Of a stretch of DNA of 64,000 bases, positions 48,580-57,925 are shown piece after piece; position 1 is the first letter of the stretch, and each line of letters starts with the position of its first letter. Made by a program: the position numbers and the translations under genes. Below the pieces are notes generated by a model, which saw only the letters and a program-made list of their open reading frames with translations, made no database searches and was not told the DNA's origin. This DNA comes from Bacillus sp. EAC (GTDB lineage: Bacteria > Bacillota > Bacilli > Bacillales > Bacillaceae_G). The DNA is taken from contig NZ_NCSY01000006.1 of NCBI RefSeq assembly GCF_002156875.1, positions 124,001 through 188,000 on the forward strand, given 5' to 3'.

Positions 48580-48649
48580 TTACCTCACCAAGCTTTCAAT
48601 GGTTGTATTAATATTTTTATTAACTATTATATAACAATTCATACCATTA

Positions 48650-48678
48650 AAAAAAGCACGTTTCAACGTGCTTCTTAA
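48650..48678 (-). terminator. Terminator of ytkL
   Basis: AAGCACGTT / AACGTGCTT hairpin, T7 on the minus strand. Confidence 0.88.
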
Positions 48679-48709
48679 TCTGTACTATTATTTTTGTTCT
48701 ATATCTATA

Positions 48710-49402
48710 TTACAATAGTGAAATCGTTGTATTTGGTTCGTGAATAATTCCATTTTTATTTGGTAGTTTATTAATAAATTCATTAGGATCTACTTGAATA
48801 GGAGGGAAAGTATTAAAGTGCATTGGAACAACTTGTTTCGCATTAATCCATTCAGAAGCGATAACTGCATCATCAATACCCATTGTAAAATGATTTCCAA
48901 TTGGTAAATAAGCTATATCAATATTTTCATACTCACCTAAAGTTTTCATACCCCTATACAAAGCAGTATCACCCGCATGATAAAGTGTTTTTCCTGCTAT
49001 TTTTAATAACACCCCAGATGGAGGACCTACATTAATGATTTGTTTATTCTCCTCGTCTACGATACTTGAACCGTGTATCGCTTCAACTAACTTTAATTTA
49101 CCGAATGAAAATTCTTTTTCTCCACCAATATGCATTGGGATCACTTTTACACCTTGCCATGAAATCCAGGTAGCTAATTCTACTGGTGCAATTACTGTCG
49201 CATCATTTTGTTTAGCGAGTTCCACAGTATCACCTAAATGATCGCCATGTCCATGAGTAACATAAATATAGTTCACTTTTATATTTTCTACTTTTACATT
49301 CGTATGCGGATTACCATTAATAAATGGATCAATGATAATTGCATCATGCCCATGTTCAACTAACAAAACACTATGTCCAAAAAATGTGATTTTCAAATGC
49401 AT
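48710..49402 (-). CDS. ytkL: UPF0173 metal-dependent hydrolase YtkL
   Basis: 230 aa MBL-fold protein with the full HxHxDH metal loop (YVTHGHGDHLGDTVE), GHSVLLVEHGHDAIIIDPFI at the start, and LYHAGDTALYRG. The substrate is unknown. It lies upstream of ytoI and divergent from the M24 peptidase gene. Confidence 0.88.
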   Translation of the reverse strand: MHLKITFFGHSVLLVEHGHDAIIIDPFINGNPHTNVKVENIKVNYIYVTHGHGDHLGDTVELAKQNDATVIAPVELATWISWQGVKVIPMHIGGEKEFSFGKLKLVEAIHGSSIVDEENKQIINVGPPSGVLLKIAGKTLYHAGDTALYRGMKTLGEYENIDIAYLPIGNHFTMGIDDAVIASEWINAKQVVPMHFNTFPPIQVDPNEFINKLPNKNGIIHEPNTTISLL

Positions 49403-49602
49403 TCACTCCCTAATTAATATTGGTTTCTTCCACATTTTAACAGAAAATTGCTTTTTACAAAATCATGAACTAAAAGAATCAAAAAAATGAGATATGCTTA
49501 TTTTACGAAATTCATTAACTAGTGATAAAATAGTATTATAAAAACTGTAAAAACTAATTTTGGTATGTGCAGTTAATTTGATTTAAAGGAAGGATGTTAC
49601 AT

Positions 49603-50697
49603 ATGGAACACCGTATACAAAATCTATCAACTTGGTTAAAAGAACAAGATATTCAACTAGGATTCATTACATCTACTGAGAATGTATTTTATCTAACAAA
49701 TTTCCATTGTAATCCCCATGAACGACTTTTAGGATGTCTTGTATTTCCTAATTCAGAACCAATCCTTGTATGTCCACAAATGGAAGTAGGTCATGTAAAA
49801 CATGCTGGTTGGAAATATGAAGTGATTGGTTTTAACGATAGCCAGGACCCATGGACAATGATTCAAGAATCATTAGCTAAACGTAATATCTCTGTTAGTC
49901 GTATGGCGATTGAAAAAGAACATCTTCTAGTTCAACGTTATGAAAAATTAGTACAACTTTTCCCTGGTGTACAATTCCTTGCAGCAGAAGAAAAATTACA
50001 TGAATTACGATTAATTAAAGATAGTGAAGAAATTCGTCGTATGCAAGTAGCAGCAGAAGCAGCTGATATGGCTTGTCAAATCATCGTTGATCGCATTGCT
50101 GAAGGTAAAACAGAGATGGATTTAATTGCTGAAATGGAATACGAAATGAAAAAGAAAGGTATTTCAAAAACATCTTTTAGTACGTTAGTATTAACTGGTG
50201 CAAATTCAGCGTTACCACATGGTAATCCTGGAACTAATCCAATTAAAAAAGGCGATTTCGTTCTGATGGATTTAGGATTTATCGTAGATGGTTATTGCTC
50301 TGATATCACACGTACTGTAATGTTTGGTGAACCAAATGAACAACAACGTGAAATTTATGAAACTGTACTAAAAGGTCAACTTGCTGCTATTGAAGCAAGT
50401 AAACCTGGTGAAGTTTTAGGTAATGTTGATCGCGCAGCTCGTAAAATCATTTCTGATGCTGGCTACGGAGAATACTTTGTTCACCGCATTGGTCACGGCT
50501 TAGGTATTGGTATTCACGATTATCCATCAGTAAATGATTCAAATACAGATATTATTAAAACAGGAATGTCATATACAATCGAACCTGGAATTTATGTACC
50601 AAACGTGGGTGGGGTACGAATTGAAGATGATATTATTATTACTGAAACAGGCGCTATCACACTTACAAAATTCCCTAAAGACTTAATCATCTTATAA
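49603..50697 (+). CDS. M24-family Xaa-Pro dipeptidase/aminopeptidase
   Basis: 364 aa, creatinase N-domain (about 1-125) and pita-bread M24 domain (about 130-364). Dinuclear metal ligands visible: Asp in LMDLGFIVDGYCSDITRTV (two), His in HRIGHGLGIGIHD, Glu in IEPGIYVPNVGGVRIEDD (two). Cleaves Xaa-Pro dipeptides or N-terminal residues. Two ATGs in frame; 49603 is nine bases past AAGGAAGG, while 49594 overlaps that site. A GNAT gene follows within two bases. Confidence 0.9.
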   Translation: MEHRIQNLSTWLKEQDIQLGFITSTENVFYLTNFHCNPHERLLGCLVFPNSEPILVCPQMEVGHVKHAGWKYEVIGFNDSQDPWTMIQESLAKRNISVSRMAIEKEHLLVQRYEKLVQLFPGVQFLAAEEKLHELRLIKDSEEIRRMQVAAEAADMACQIIVDRIAEGKTEMDLIAEMEYEMKKKGISKTSFSTLVLTGANSALPHGNPGTNPIKKGDFVLMDLGFIVDGYCSDITRTVMFGEPNEQQREIYETVLKGQLAAIEASKPGEVLGNVDRAARKIISDAGYGEYFVHRIGHGLGIGIHDYPSVNDSNTDIIKTGMSYTIEPGIYVPNVGGVRIEDDIIITETGAITLTKFPKDLIIL

Positions 50698-50698
50698 G

Positions 50699-51223
50699 AT
50701 GGTTCTTGTAGACTCGATTAAAATTCGTCAAGTGCTTCCATCTGATATTCCTATCATGCATAAGTGGGAATGTGATGAAGAAATAGGAAAACTTGTAGGA
50801 ATCGAATCACCTAGAACACTTGAAGAAATGACAAATGGATATAATCAATATTTTGAAGGTTTAAAACCTACACTTCATTTATTTACAATTGAATATGCTG
50901 GTCATTGCGTTGGAAGAGTGGAATTAGGTAATCTTGATACAGAAAATAGTCATGCTGCTTTTGGTATCGTCATTGGAGACAAATCTTTTCAATATAAAGG
51001 ACTAGGTTCATTCGCTCTTAATCATCTCTTACAATATGCGTTCAATGAATTAAAGCTAACTAAATTATACGGTGAAGTATATGATTTTAATGTGGCTTCC
51101 CAAAAATTCCTTACTAAAGTTGGTTTTAAATTAGATGGCGTTTTACGTAAGCATGAGTTTTTTAGAGGGTCTCATCGTGATATGTACCAATACAGTTTTT
51201 TAAGTGAAGAATTTGTAAATTAA
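50699..51223 (+). CDS. GNAT family N-acetyltransferase
   Basis: 174 aa, RimJ/RimL-type: KIRQVLPSDIPIMHKW..., GIVIGDKSFQYKGLGSFALNHLLQYAF (acetyl-CoA loop), AsnVASQKFLTKVGFKLDGVLRKHEF. Acceptor unknown. The ATG is one base after the stop of the upstream peptidase gene, so the two form an operon. Confidence 0.85.
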   Translation: MVLVDSIKIRQVLPSDIPIMHKWECDEEIGKLVGIESPRTLEEMTNGYNQYFEGLKPTLHLFTIEYAGHCVGRVELGNLDTENSHAAFGIVIGDKSFQYKGLGSFALNHLLQYAFNELKLTKLYGEVYDFNVASQKFLTKVGFKLDGVLRKHEFFRGSHRDMYQYSFLSEEFVN

Positions 51224-51235
51224 TTTCAAAAAATT

Positions 51236-51282
51236 AATAGGCATTCTAAAGTAATTTTTTACTTTAGACTGCCTATTTTTAA
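51236..51282 (+). terminator. Terminator of the peptidase-GNAT operon
   Basis: TAGGCA.TCTAAAGTA / TACTTTAGA.TGCCTA hairpin followed by T5. Confidence 0.85.
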
Positions 51283-51321
51283 CTTTGAGCCTATTCGATT
51301 GTATCTCATTGTGATATCTAA

Positions 51322-51376
51322 CCAATCCCAACTTCTACTTTCAAAGGAGTCTCCCATTTTCCGTCCCAATCAAATT
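51322..51376 (-). repeat. Internally deleted family II repeat, copy c
   Basis: On the minus strand: TTGATTGGGACGGAAAATGG, GAGACTCC, then GAAGTTGGGATTGG. Left end and first motif of family II, right end altered. Less certain than copies a and b. Confidence 0.4.
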
Positions 51377-51413
51377 CTACAGCAACAGTTGGTTGTATAA
51401 AAACGGGCAAAAT

Positions 51414-51456
51414 AAAAAATCCCTGAACCATAATAATGGAAAAGGGATTATTTTTA
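51414..51456 (-). terminator. Terminator of ald
   Basis: AAAAATCCC..CCAT / ATGG..GGGATTATTTTT hairpin just past ald. Confidence 0.8.
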
Positions 51457-52590
51457 TTAGTTAGCAGATACAGAAGTACCTTGTAATAATGTTGTTGCTT
51501 CTTTATATTCTAAGCCATGTGCTTCAGCAACAGCTTCATATGTTACATAACCATCAAGCGTGTTAATTCCCTTGAACAATGCAGAATTTTCTAAGCAAGC
51601 TTTTTGATAGCCTTTGTTAGCAATTTGCACTGCATAAGGTACAGTAACATTTGTTAATGCCATTGTTGACGTACGAGGTACTGCTCCTGGCATATTTGCT
51701 ACAGCATAATGAACAACACCATGTTTCTCATATGTTGGGAAATCATGAGTTGTAATACGATCAGTTGTTTCAAAAATTCCACCTTGGTCAATTGCAATGT
51801 CTACTACAACAGAACCTGGTTCCATTGCTTCGATCATTTCTTTTGTAACAAGTTTTGGAGCTTTTGCTCCTGGAATTAATACAGCACCAATTACAAGATC
51901 TGATTTTTTAACAGCTTCAGCAATATTGTAAGGGTTTGACATTAATGTTGTAATTTGATGACCAAAAATGTCATCTAATTGACGTAAACGATCAGGATTT
52001 AAGTCAATCATTGTAACGTGAGCCCCAAGACCAACAGCTACTTTAGCAGCATTTGTTCCTGCAACCCCACCACCAATAATAGTTACATGACCACGACCAA
52101 CACCAGGTACTCCACCTAAAAGAATACCTTTTCCGCCTTTGTTTTTCTCAAGGAATTGAGCACCGATTTGAGCTGACATACGACCAGCTACTTCACTCAT
52201 AGGAGTTAATAGTGGTAATGTATTTCCAACTTGTACAGTCTCATAAGCAATTCCGACAACTTTATTATCAATTAAAGCCTTAGTTAATTCAGGCTCTGGA
52301 GCTAAATGTAAGTATGTGAATAAAATTAACCCTTCACGGAAATATCCATATTCACTTGGAATTGGTTCTTTAACTTTCATAACCATTTCATTATTCCAAG
52401 CTTCTTCAGCAGTTTCAACAATTGTTGCGCCAGCTTTTACATATTCTTCATCAGTAAAGCCTGAACCAATTCCAGCTCCTGCTTCAATGTATACTGAATG
52501 ACCATGTCCAACTAAGTTCATTACACCAGCTGGAGTCATTGCTACTCGATTTTCATTATTTTTTATTTCTTTTGGTACCCCAATACGCAT
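51457..52590 (-). CDS. ald: Alanine dehydrogenase
   Basis: 377 aa; NAD-dependent L-alanine to pyruvate plus ammonia, needed in sporulating Bacillus. [23 protein letters not shown], substrate Lys in [27 protein letters not shown], Rossmann motif [22 protein letters not shown], and [40 protein letters not shown]. Single gene with its own terminator and a possible cre upstream. Confidence 0.96.
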   Translation of the reverse strand: MRIGVPKEIKNNENRVAMTPAGVMNLVGHGHSVYIEAGAGIGSGFTDEEYVKAGATIVETAEEAWNNEMVMKVKEPIPSEYGYFREGLILFTYLHLAPEPELTKALIDNKVVGIAYETVQVGNTLPLLTPMSEVAGRMSAQIGAQFLEKNKGGKGILLGGVPGVGRGHVTIIGGGVAGTNAAKVAVGLGAHVTMIDLNPDRLRQLDDIFGHQITTLMSNPYNIAEAVKKSDLVIGAVLIPGAKAPKLVTKEMIEAMEPGSVVVDIAIDQGGIFETTDRITTHDFPTYEKHGVVHYAVANMPGAVPRTSTMALTNVTVPYAVQIANKGYQKACLENSALFKGINTLDGYVTYEAVAEAHGLEYKEATTLLQGTSVSAN

Positions 52591-52663
52591 TTTATTTCCC
52601 CCTGAAATATATTTAATTCGTGCCTCTTAGGATGAGTTCTAGCAAAAATGTTAATACACCTTT

Positions 52664-52708
52664 ATTTTATCACAAATAGCTATAATGTCCCAAATGAAAA
52701 CGCTTAAT
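52664..52708 (-). promoter_or_regulatory. ald promoter with candidate cre site
   Basis: Minus strand: TTGGGA (52693-52688), 18 bases, TAAAAT (52669-52664). Upstream, plus-strand TGAAAACGCTTAAT (52695-52708) fits 12 of 14 cre positions. Both by inspection only. Confidence 0.4.
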
Positions 52709-52794
52709 TTCAAACAATTTTATTTATTAAAAGTTTATTCAGAATCTTTTTTACTATAATTTATGCTTATCTATTAGAATTGTCCCATGTCTTA

Positions 52795-53565
52795 TCATAA
52801 TGGATGGTGCCTATATTTATGGATTACATCCAATCCACCTGTTAGTTCGATTACATCTCCTGTAATAAAGTCTGATTCTTCTTTACACAAGAATAGTACC
52901 ATTCTTGCAATATCTTCACCCGTTCCGAATCTTCCTACTGGTGCATTTCCTTTCCCAAACTTCAACGCATCTTCGCGTGAGGCTTCTTTCATATCTCCAA
53001 AAATGTCACCAGGACATACCATATTCGAAGTAATCCCATTTTCTGCTTCTTCATAAGCTACCGTCTTTGTCAAAGAGACTAAACCAACTTTAGCTGCACT
53101 AAATGCCGAACGATAGATCCAGCCTGATGCATTATTTGCACCCTGAAAACCATAATTAATAATTCGACCAAATTTCTGTTCTCTCATTATGGGGATAATT
53201 TGCTTCAACAAATAAAATACACTATGCAAATTACCATATAACAAGTATTCCCACTCCTCATCAGAGTAGTCAGCCATTTTTTTACGATTAAATAAATATG
53301 GTCCAGCATTATTAATAAGACAATCCACTCTACCGAATTTTAACATGGTTTTAGATACAATCTCTTTTAGAAATTCCTTATTCGTGATATCCCCTTTAAT
53401 AAAAAGAATTCGATCTGAATACTCTACCCAATCTTTTTTCATATTTACAACTGCTTCTTCATCCGAAAAATAAGTTACCGTTACTGAATAGCCTTCTTTT
53501 AAAAATGACTCAGTAACCTTTTTACCTAATCCTTTCGTCCCTGCCGTAATGACAGCATGTTTCAT
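52795..53565 (-). CDS. ytkK: SDR-family protein, YtkK-like, with altered active site
   Basis: 256-aa short-chain dehydrogenase/reductase fold. Nucleotide motif TAGTKGLG (7-14), GDITN (58-62), NNAG (85-88). The usual catalytic YxxxK reads FSAAK (155-159), so Tyr is Phe, and the Ser position about 13 residues earlier is in YGFQGAN, with no Ser. The Lys is kept. It may bind a dinucleotide without normal reductase chemistry. The ATG at 53565 follows GAAAGGAAG; the upstream frame to 53610 precedes that site. The symbol rests on overall resemblance. Confidence 0.75.
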   Translation of the reverse strand: MKHAVITAGTKGLGKKVTESFLKEGYSVTVTYFSDEEAVVNMKKDWVEYSDRILFIKGDITNKEFLKEIVSKTMLKFGRVDCLINNAGPYLFNRKKMADYSDEEWEYLLYGNLHSVFYLLKQIIPIMREQKFGRIINYGFQGANNASGWIYRSAFSAAKVGLVSLTKTVAYEEAENGITSNMVCPGDIFGDMKEASREDALKFGKGNAPVGRFGTGEDIARMVLFLCKEESDFITGDVIELTGGLDVIHKYRHHPL

Positions 53566-54062
53566 AATATTCTTCCTTTCAAATCTAATATCCTGAATAC
53601 AGTTATTCAAAAATCAGATCAAACACACTAAATTGCCAACTTAAATTTATGTTTTAATTCTTCATTAGATTAATTATGTACTCATATTTATGTATTTATC
53701 TTATACAAAATTAAATGAAATAAGTAAAATAAAACTAATCGTATGATTACTAATAAGATTTCAATTTCAATTATTAGTAAATAAATGATAACTCAGTTTC
53801 TCTTTTATGTTAAATATATATAATTATTATTCATGAAAAAGATATATCCTTTTTTTATTTGGCTGTTTTCGTAAACTTTGTTGATGTTTGAGAAGTATCA
53901 TAATTGATTTATACTCCAGGATACTTGCTTTCCTTTAGAAGGAAGATACCACTCCTGAACGCGTTTACCCGCTTGTTTTTATTGAATTTTATTTAAATCT
54001 TAATTTTGAATTGTTACTCTTATTTTTTTTTTTGTATAATAAAGTGTAGAGGGGGAGTACGG
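53566..54062. other. Gene-free region between ytkK-like gene and unknown gene
   Basis: AT-rich, no gene. It holds a family II repeat remnant (53905-53975) and, near 54035-54045, a TATAAT-like -10 for the next gene. Otherwise nothing recognised. Confidence 0.5.
53905..53975 (-). repeat. Family II repeat remnant, copy d
   Basis: On the minus strand: GCGGGTAAACGCG, AGGAGTGGTATC, GGAAAGCAAGTA, CCTGGAGTATAAATCAAT; this resembles the right half of the element. Confidence 0.45.
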
Positions 54063-54386
54063 ATGTTACAAGATTTTTTTTCATATAATGAACGATTAGG
54101 TATTTATCTACCCAAGCTGAATTTACACTGGGAAGATTACTCTCTTGCTGAGCAACAATTTATTCTTACGGAATGGGAATGTATTAGAGGAGAGATTCCA
54201 GATCAAATTAAAAGGCTTGAGTATTTAATAAATGAAAAACAAGAGCAGTTGAATCATGAACATGATTTTGCAAAGAGCTGTAAATTAAATTCACAAATTG
54301 CAGATTTAGCTTCGGTTATTAATGATTTATGGATTTGGTTTAGAAGTAATCAACAAATGTCTCAAGAATCGAAAATGCATGGATAA
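54063..54386 (+). CDS. Hypothetical coiled-coil protein
   Basis: 107 aa, not recognised. MLQDFFSYNERLGIYLPKLNLHWEDYSLAEQQFILTEWE, then a charged helical stretch (about 45-85) likely to form a coiled coil, and DLWIWFRSNQQM near the end. No signal peptide, membrane helix or Cys/His cluster. The ATG at 54063 follows GGGGG with seven bases between; the upstream extension is a hydrophobic artefact. A strong terminator follows, and codon use looks like that of its neighbours, so it is probably a real gene. Confidence 0.65.
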   Translation: MLQDFFSYNERLGIYLPKLNLHWEDYSLAEQQFILTEWECIRGEIPDQIKRLEYLINEKQEQLNHEHDFAKSCKLNSQIADLASVINDLWIWFRSNQQMSQESKMHG

Positions 54387-54426
54387 AAAACAAGAACCAA
54401 CAGTTAAACTGTTGGTTCTTGTTTTA
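54386..54426 (+). terminator. Bidirectional terminator
   Basis: AACAAGAACCAACAGTT / AACTGTTGGTTCTTGTT perfect hairpin between convergent genes; overlaps the last codons of the minus-strand EcsC gene. Confidence 0.92.
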
Positions 54427-55252
54427 TTCGCTTGGAAAGTAACCGAAATTGATAAAAATATTTTGCAAATTCCAGTATGTTCTTTGTAACATTTTCGTTC
54501 CACTTTGCACCTACAGTTACTCCTAAAAGTGGAATTCCTCCCAGCAACCTATTTTTCAAGGAATAAATTAAAAATAGTTTACTCATTTGCAGTAATATCG
54601 TTTGATAATATACTTCACTTTTAAATTCATGTTCCCATTTTGCAAAAACATCATCATCATCATGCTTTAAAATATCACTCATTAACGTGTTCCATGCTTC
54701 ATATTTCTCTTTGTTTGGCAGTAAGGCAGCTTGTAACACTTTTAAACTACATTCCATTTCCATTGGAATACTTACGTCATAGCCATAGCACATGGCGATT
54801 TCCTGCACCGATTTCAGATTAATAAATAAAAGGGAAGGCAAATCACAAACCAAGGCTAATTTTGAACTTGTTCCACTAATCCCACCTTGGACACTTGAAA
54901 TAATAAGTGCCTTAGAGATTTCTTGATCAGCTAAAAAATCAAGTTGACGGATTGGCAAACGCTTTAAATCATTAATTATTGACACGTCTTTTCTAAGAAT
55001 TTTTGCTCTTTTAATGATATCTAACTTTTTTTCTTGAAACTGTTTTGACGTTTGTAATAAAGATTGTGTATGGAAAAATGCGGTTGAAAAAAAATCATTA
55101 AATGCATTTGTATAGACTTGAGGAATTTTTCGAAAGAAAAAAGAAGAAGTCTTGTGAAAAGTTTGCTCAAATTTATTCGAGCTTGAATGCTGTTTCTTTT
55201 CAATCCAATCATTAATTTCTAACCAAAGGTTATATTCTTTTATATTTTCCAT
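54404..55252 (-). CDS. EcsC family protein
   Basis: 282 aa. The KALIISSVQGGISGTSSKLALVCDLPSLLFINLKSVQEIAMCYGYDVS segment and LLGGIPLLGVTVGAKWNENVTKNI are the EcsC-family core, weakly hydrophobic. EcsC lies with the EcsAB ABC transporter in Bacillus, but this copy stands alone. Function unknown. The ATG follows GAGGTGATGGC. Confidence 0.8.
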   Translation of the reverse strand: MENIKEYNLWLEINDWIEKKQHSSSNKFEQTFHKTSSFFFRKIPQVYTNAFNDFFSTAFFHTQSLLQTSKQFQEKKLDIIKRAKILRKDVSIINDLKRLPIRQLDFLADQEISKALIISSVQGGISGTSSKLALVCDLPSLLFINLKSVQEIAMCYGYDVSIPMEMECSLKVLQAALLPNKEKYEAWNTLMSDILKHDDDDVFAKWEHEFKSEVYYQTILLQMSKLFLIYSLKNRLLGGIPLLGVTVGAKWNENVTKNILEFAKYFYQFRLLSKRIKQEPTV

Positions 55253-55268
55253 GCCATCACCTCAGAAA

Positions 55269-55345
55269 GTAAAAAAACGTAGAGCGTAAAAAGTGATCTC
55301 ATAATAGAATATGAAATCATCTTTTTTTGTATGCTCTACGTTTAG
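55269..55345 (-). terminator. Long terminator of ackA
   Basis: AACGTAGAGC / GCTCTACGTT with a second inner stem AAAAAGTGAT / ATCATCTTTTT. Lies between ackA and the EcsC gene. Confidence 0.7.
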
Positions 55346-55367
55346 ATCATTCTTTTATATGAACTAA

Positions 55368-56555
55368 TTACATTCCTACTCGAACAACATCTCTTGCGAT
55401 AACAACTTCTTCATTTGTTGGAATGATAATTACTTTTACTGGTGAGTGATCAAAGCTTATAAATGCTTCTTTACCACGAATATTATTTTTACTTGGATCG
55501 AAATAAACACCCATAAATTCTAGACCTTCTAATACTGCTTGACGAATTTCCGGACCATTTTCACCAATACCAGCCGTGAAAATAATCGCATCTACACCTT
55601 TCATACGAGCAGCATAAGAACCAAGATATTTATGAATACGACTTACGAATACATCTTGAGCAATGATTGCACGTTTATTTCCTTCTTCTGCAGCAGTCTC
55701 AATATCACGTAGATCACTTGAGAATCCTGAAATTCCAAGCATTCCACTTTCTTTATTTAATACATCAAGTACTTCTTCAGCAGTTTTGCCTGTTTTTTCC
55801 ATGATAAATGGTATAAGCGCTGGATCTAAGTTTCCTGAACGAGTACCCATTGTTACACCAGCAAGTGGTGTGAATCCCATTGAAGTATCAATTGATTTAC
55901 CACCTTTAACCGCAGCAATACTAGCTCCGTTTCCTAAGTGACAAGAAATCAATCTTAATTCTTCAATTGGTTTACCAATTAATTCTGCCGCTCTAGCAGT
56001 TACAAACTTATGTGATGTACCATGGAAACCATATTTACGGATCCCAAATTCTTTATAATACTCATAAGGTAAGCTGTATAAAAATGACTCTTCAGGCATT
56101 GTTTGATGGAAAGCTGTATCAAATACTGCAACAGCTGGAATGTTAGGTAATATCTCTCTAAACGCACGAATTCCAACTAAGTTAGCAGGATTATGAAGTG
56201 GAGCTAAGTCGGAAAGATTTTCAATTTGTTTTTCAACTTCTTCAGTGATTAAAGCTGAATCGTCGAATAATTCCCCACCATGTACGACACGATGTCCAAC
56301 ACCATGGATTTCATCAAACGAAGAAATTACACCTAAACCTGTTAGCTTTTCTAATAGCATTTTCACTGCTACAGAGTGATCTACGATATCAGTTACTTCT
56401 TTGATTTTTTCACCATTTACACTGATTGTAAATATGCTATCTTTCAAACCGATACGTTCAACTAAACCTATCGTTAATACTTTCTCGCTAGGCATTTCAA
56501 TTAACTGGAACTTTAATGAAGACGAACCAGCATTAATTGCTAGAATATTTGCCAT
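55368..56555 (-). CDS. ackA: Acetate kinase
   Basis: 395 aa; acetyl phosphate plus ADP to acetate plus ATP, overflow metabolism. ASKHA fold: [88 protein letters not shown], and FTAGIGEN. The ATG at 56555 follows AAAGGAGAGG. It is downstream of ytxK, as in B. subtilis. Confidence 0.97.
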   Translation of the reverse strand: MANILAINAGSSSLKFQLIEMPSEKVLTIGLVERIGLKDSIFTISVNGEKIKEVTDIVDHSVAVKMLLEKLTGLGVISSFDEIHGVGHRVVHGGELFDDSALITEEVEKQIENLSDLAPLHNPANLVGIRAFREILPNIPAVAVFDTAFHQTMPEESFLYSLPYEYYKEFGIRKYGFHGTSHKFVTARAAELIGKPIEELRLISCHLGNGASIAAVKGGKSIDTSMGFTPLAGVTMGTRSGNLDPALIPFIMEKTGKTAEEVLDVLNKESGMLGISGFSSDLRDIETAAEEGNKRAIIAQDVFVSRIHKYLGSYAARMKGVDAIIFTAGIGENGPEIRQAVLEGLEFMGVYFDPSKNNIRGKEAFISFDHSPVKVIIIPTNEEVVIARDVVRVGM

Positions 56556-56649
56556 GTATTTTACCTCTCCTTTAAACATGAAACTGTTATATTTTTTTAA
56601 TTCAAATCATTATAACACAATTTAGTTTACGTGTTTAAAAGTTCAATTA

Positions 56650-57639
56650 TTATAAATTTTCTTTAAACCATTCATTCATTTGAAGCATAATGTCTTCTAC
56701 TGCTTTCATGTTTGATAACTTAGGGAAATCAACTAATAAAGCCTGTTTTGGCTTCTTCATATTTTCTGCATTTTTTCGGATTATTAATATGCTTTTTTGA
56801 TGTTTTTCGTCCTTAAAGGCAGATACTGGCAACTGTATTAATCCTTGAATAACACCTGTTTCATTTATATAGCTTTGCAATTGTTGAGTTTGATCCGATG
56901 TAAATAAGTGATTTGGAACAAGAGATATGAAAAATCCACCAGATTTTAAGTAGTTCATGCTTTGCTCAATAAATAAATGATGAGCGTATGACATGCCTTC
57001 TTTTGCTTTAAGTTTAAAATCATTTGCTCTTTGATCATTTGGATAATATCCGATCGGTAAATCACAAACAACTAAGTCTACTGGATCAATAAATAGTGGT
57101 GCTAAGCTATCTTGATTAAACAACTCAATTTCATGACCTAATAAATTACCGATAACAAATGCAATTCTTACTAATACGTCATCTATGTCTATTCCGAATG
57201 ATTCCGTAAATTTATCTTTTGAAGCATTCATAATCGTTAATAAAAGATTCCCCGTTCCAATGGCAGGATCTAATATTGTTAAGTCTTTTTTACCTTCAGT
57301 AAATTTTCCAACTATATATGAAATGATAAAAGCAATGCCATCTGGTGTCATTTCATGATTAGTTTGAACTCCTTGTTTCATCCCCTTTAAAATGGCTAAT
57401 TGGAATGCTCGACGAATACTTTCATTTTCTTTAGAAGTATTTATAAACTGTTGAATTGTATTCATTAATCTTTCTTTTTGTGACTCATTTATTTCTTCTT
57501 GTAGAATTTCTCCCTCGAAAAAATTCTCACCTGTTTCAATTAAAGCTTCTAGATAGGAAATATCAAGATTATCTTTTAAACATTCTGTAGATTCATCTAT
57601 GTAATTAAATACAGTTTCAACTGAATTTTGATTATTCAT
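56650..57639 (-). CDS. ytxK: SAM-dependent methyltransferase YtxK (class I, N6-adenine type fold)
   Basis: 329 aa. Helical N-terminal domain (about 1-90), then a Rossmann methyltransferase resembling the HsdM/N6-adenine group: motif I LDPAIGTGNLLLTIM, motif IV-like VCDLPIGYYP (DLPIGYY instead of the usual NPPF/Y), PKQALLVDFP near the end. No specificity subunit or nuclease nearby, so a restriction role is unlikely. Target unknown. Confidence 0.85.
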   Translation of the reverse strand: MNNQNSVETVFNYIDESTECLKDNLDISYLEALIETGENFFEGEILQEEINESQKERLMNTIQQFINTSKENESIRRAFQLAILKGMKQGVQTNHEMTPDGIAFIISYIVGKFTEGKKDLTILDPAIGTGNLLLTIMNASKDKFTESFGIDIDDVLVRIAFVIGNLLGHEIELFNQDSLAPLFIDPVDLVVCDLPIGYYPNDQRANDFKLKAKEGMSYAHHLFIEQSMNYLKSGGFFISLVPNHLFTSDQTQQLQSYINETGVIQGLIQLPVSAFKDEKHQKSILIIRKNAENMKKPKQALLVDFPKLSNMKAVEDIMLQMNEWFKENL

Positions 57640-57925
57640 ATTTTATTCCTCACTTTCTTAAAGAGCATCATTGTTTCTCATTATACGTATGCCTTTTAAA
57701 CGTGTCCACTTTATTGGAGTAGCAGAATTATTTCTATTTAATCCAAAGGAAAGTAAACACTAATTTTGTTGAAGTATTTTATTATCCGTATACTATCATC
57801 TTACCGTTTTTTTTTGCATTGGATATATTTACATTTTGAACTTTTTATGGCTTTCACACATTCGTAATGTTTTTCTAATATAATAAATTCCATAATAACA
57901 ACAAAGAGAAAATGAAGGAGTATTT

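Noticed and set aside
56650-57639. YtxK methyltransferase as part of a restriction-modification or defence system
   Set aside because: No HsdS, HsdR or nuclease gene is nearby, and the gene sits in its conserved place beside ackA.
57724-57775. TTATTGGAGTAG...GGAAAGTAAACAC, a possible plus-strand family II repeat remnant
   Set aside because: Only two short patches match; similarity is too low to separate from chance.
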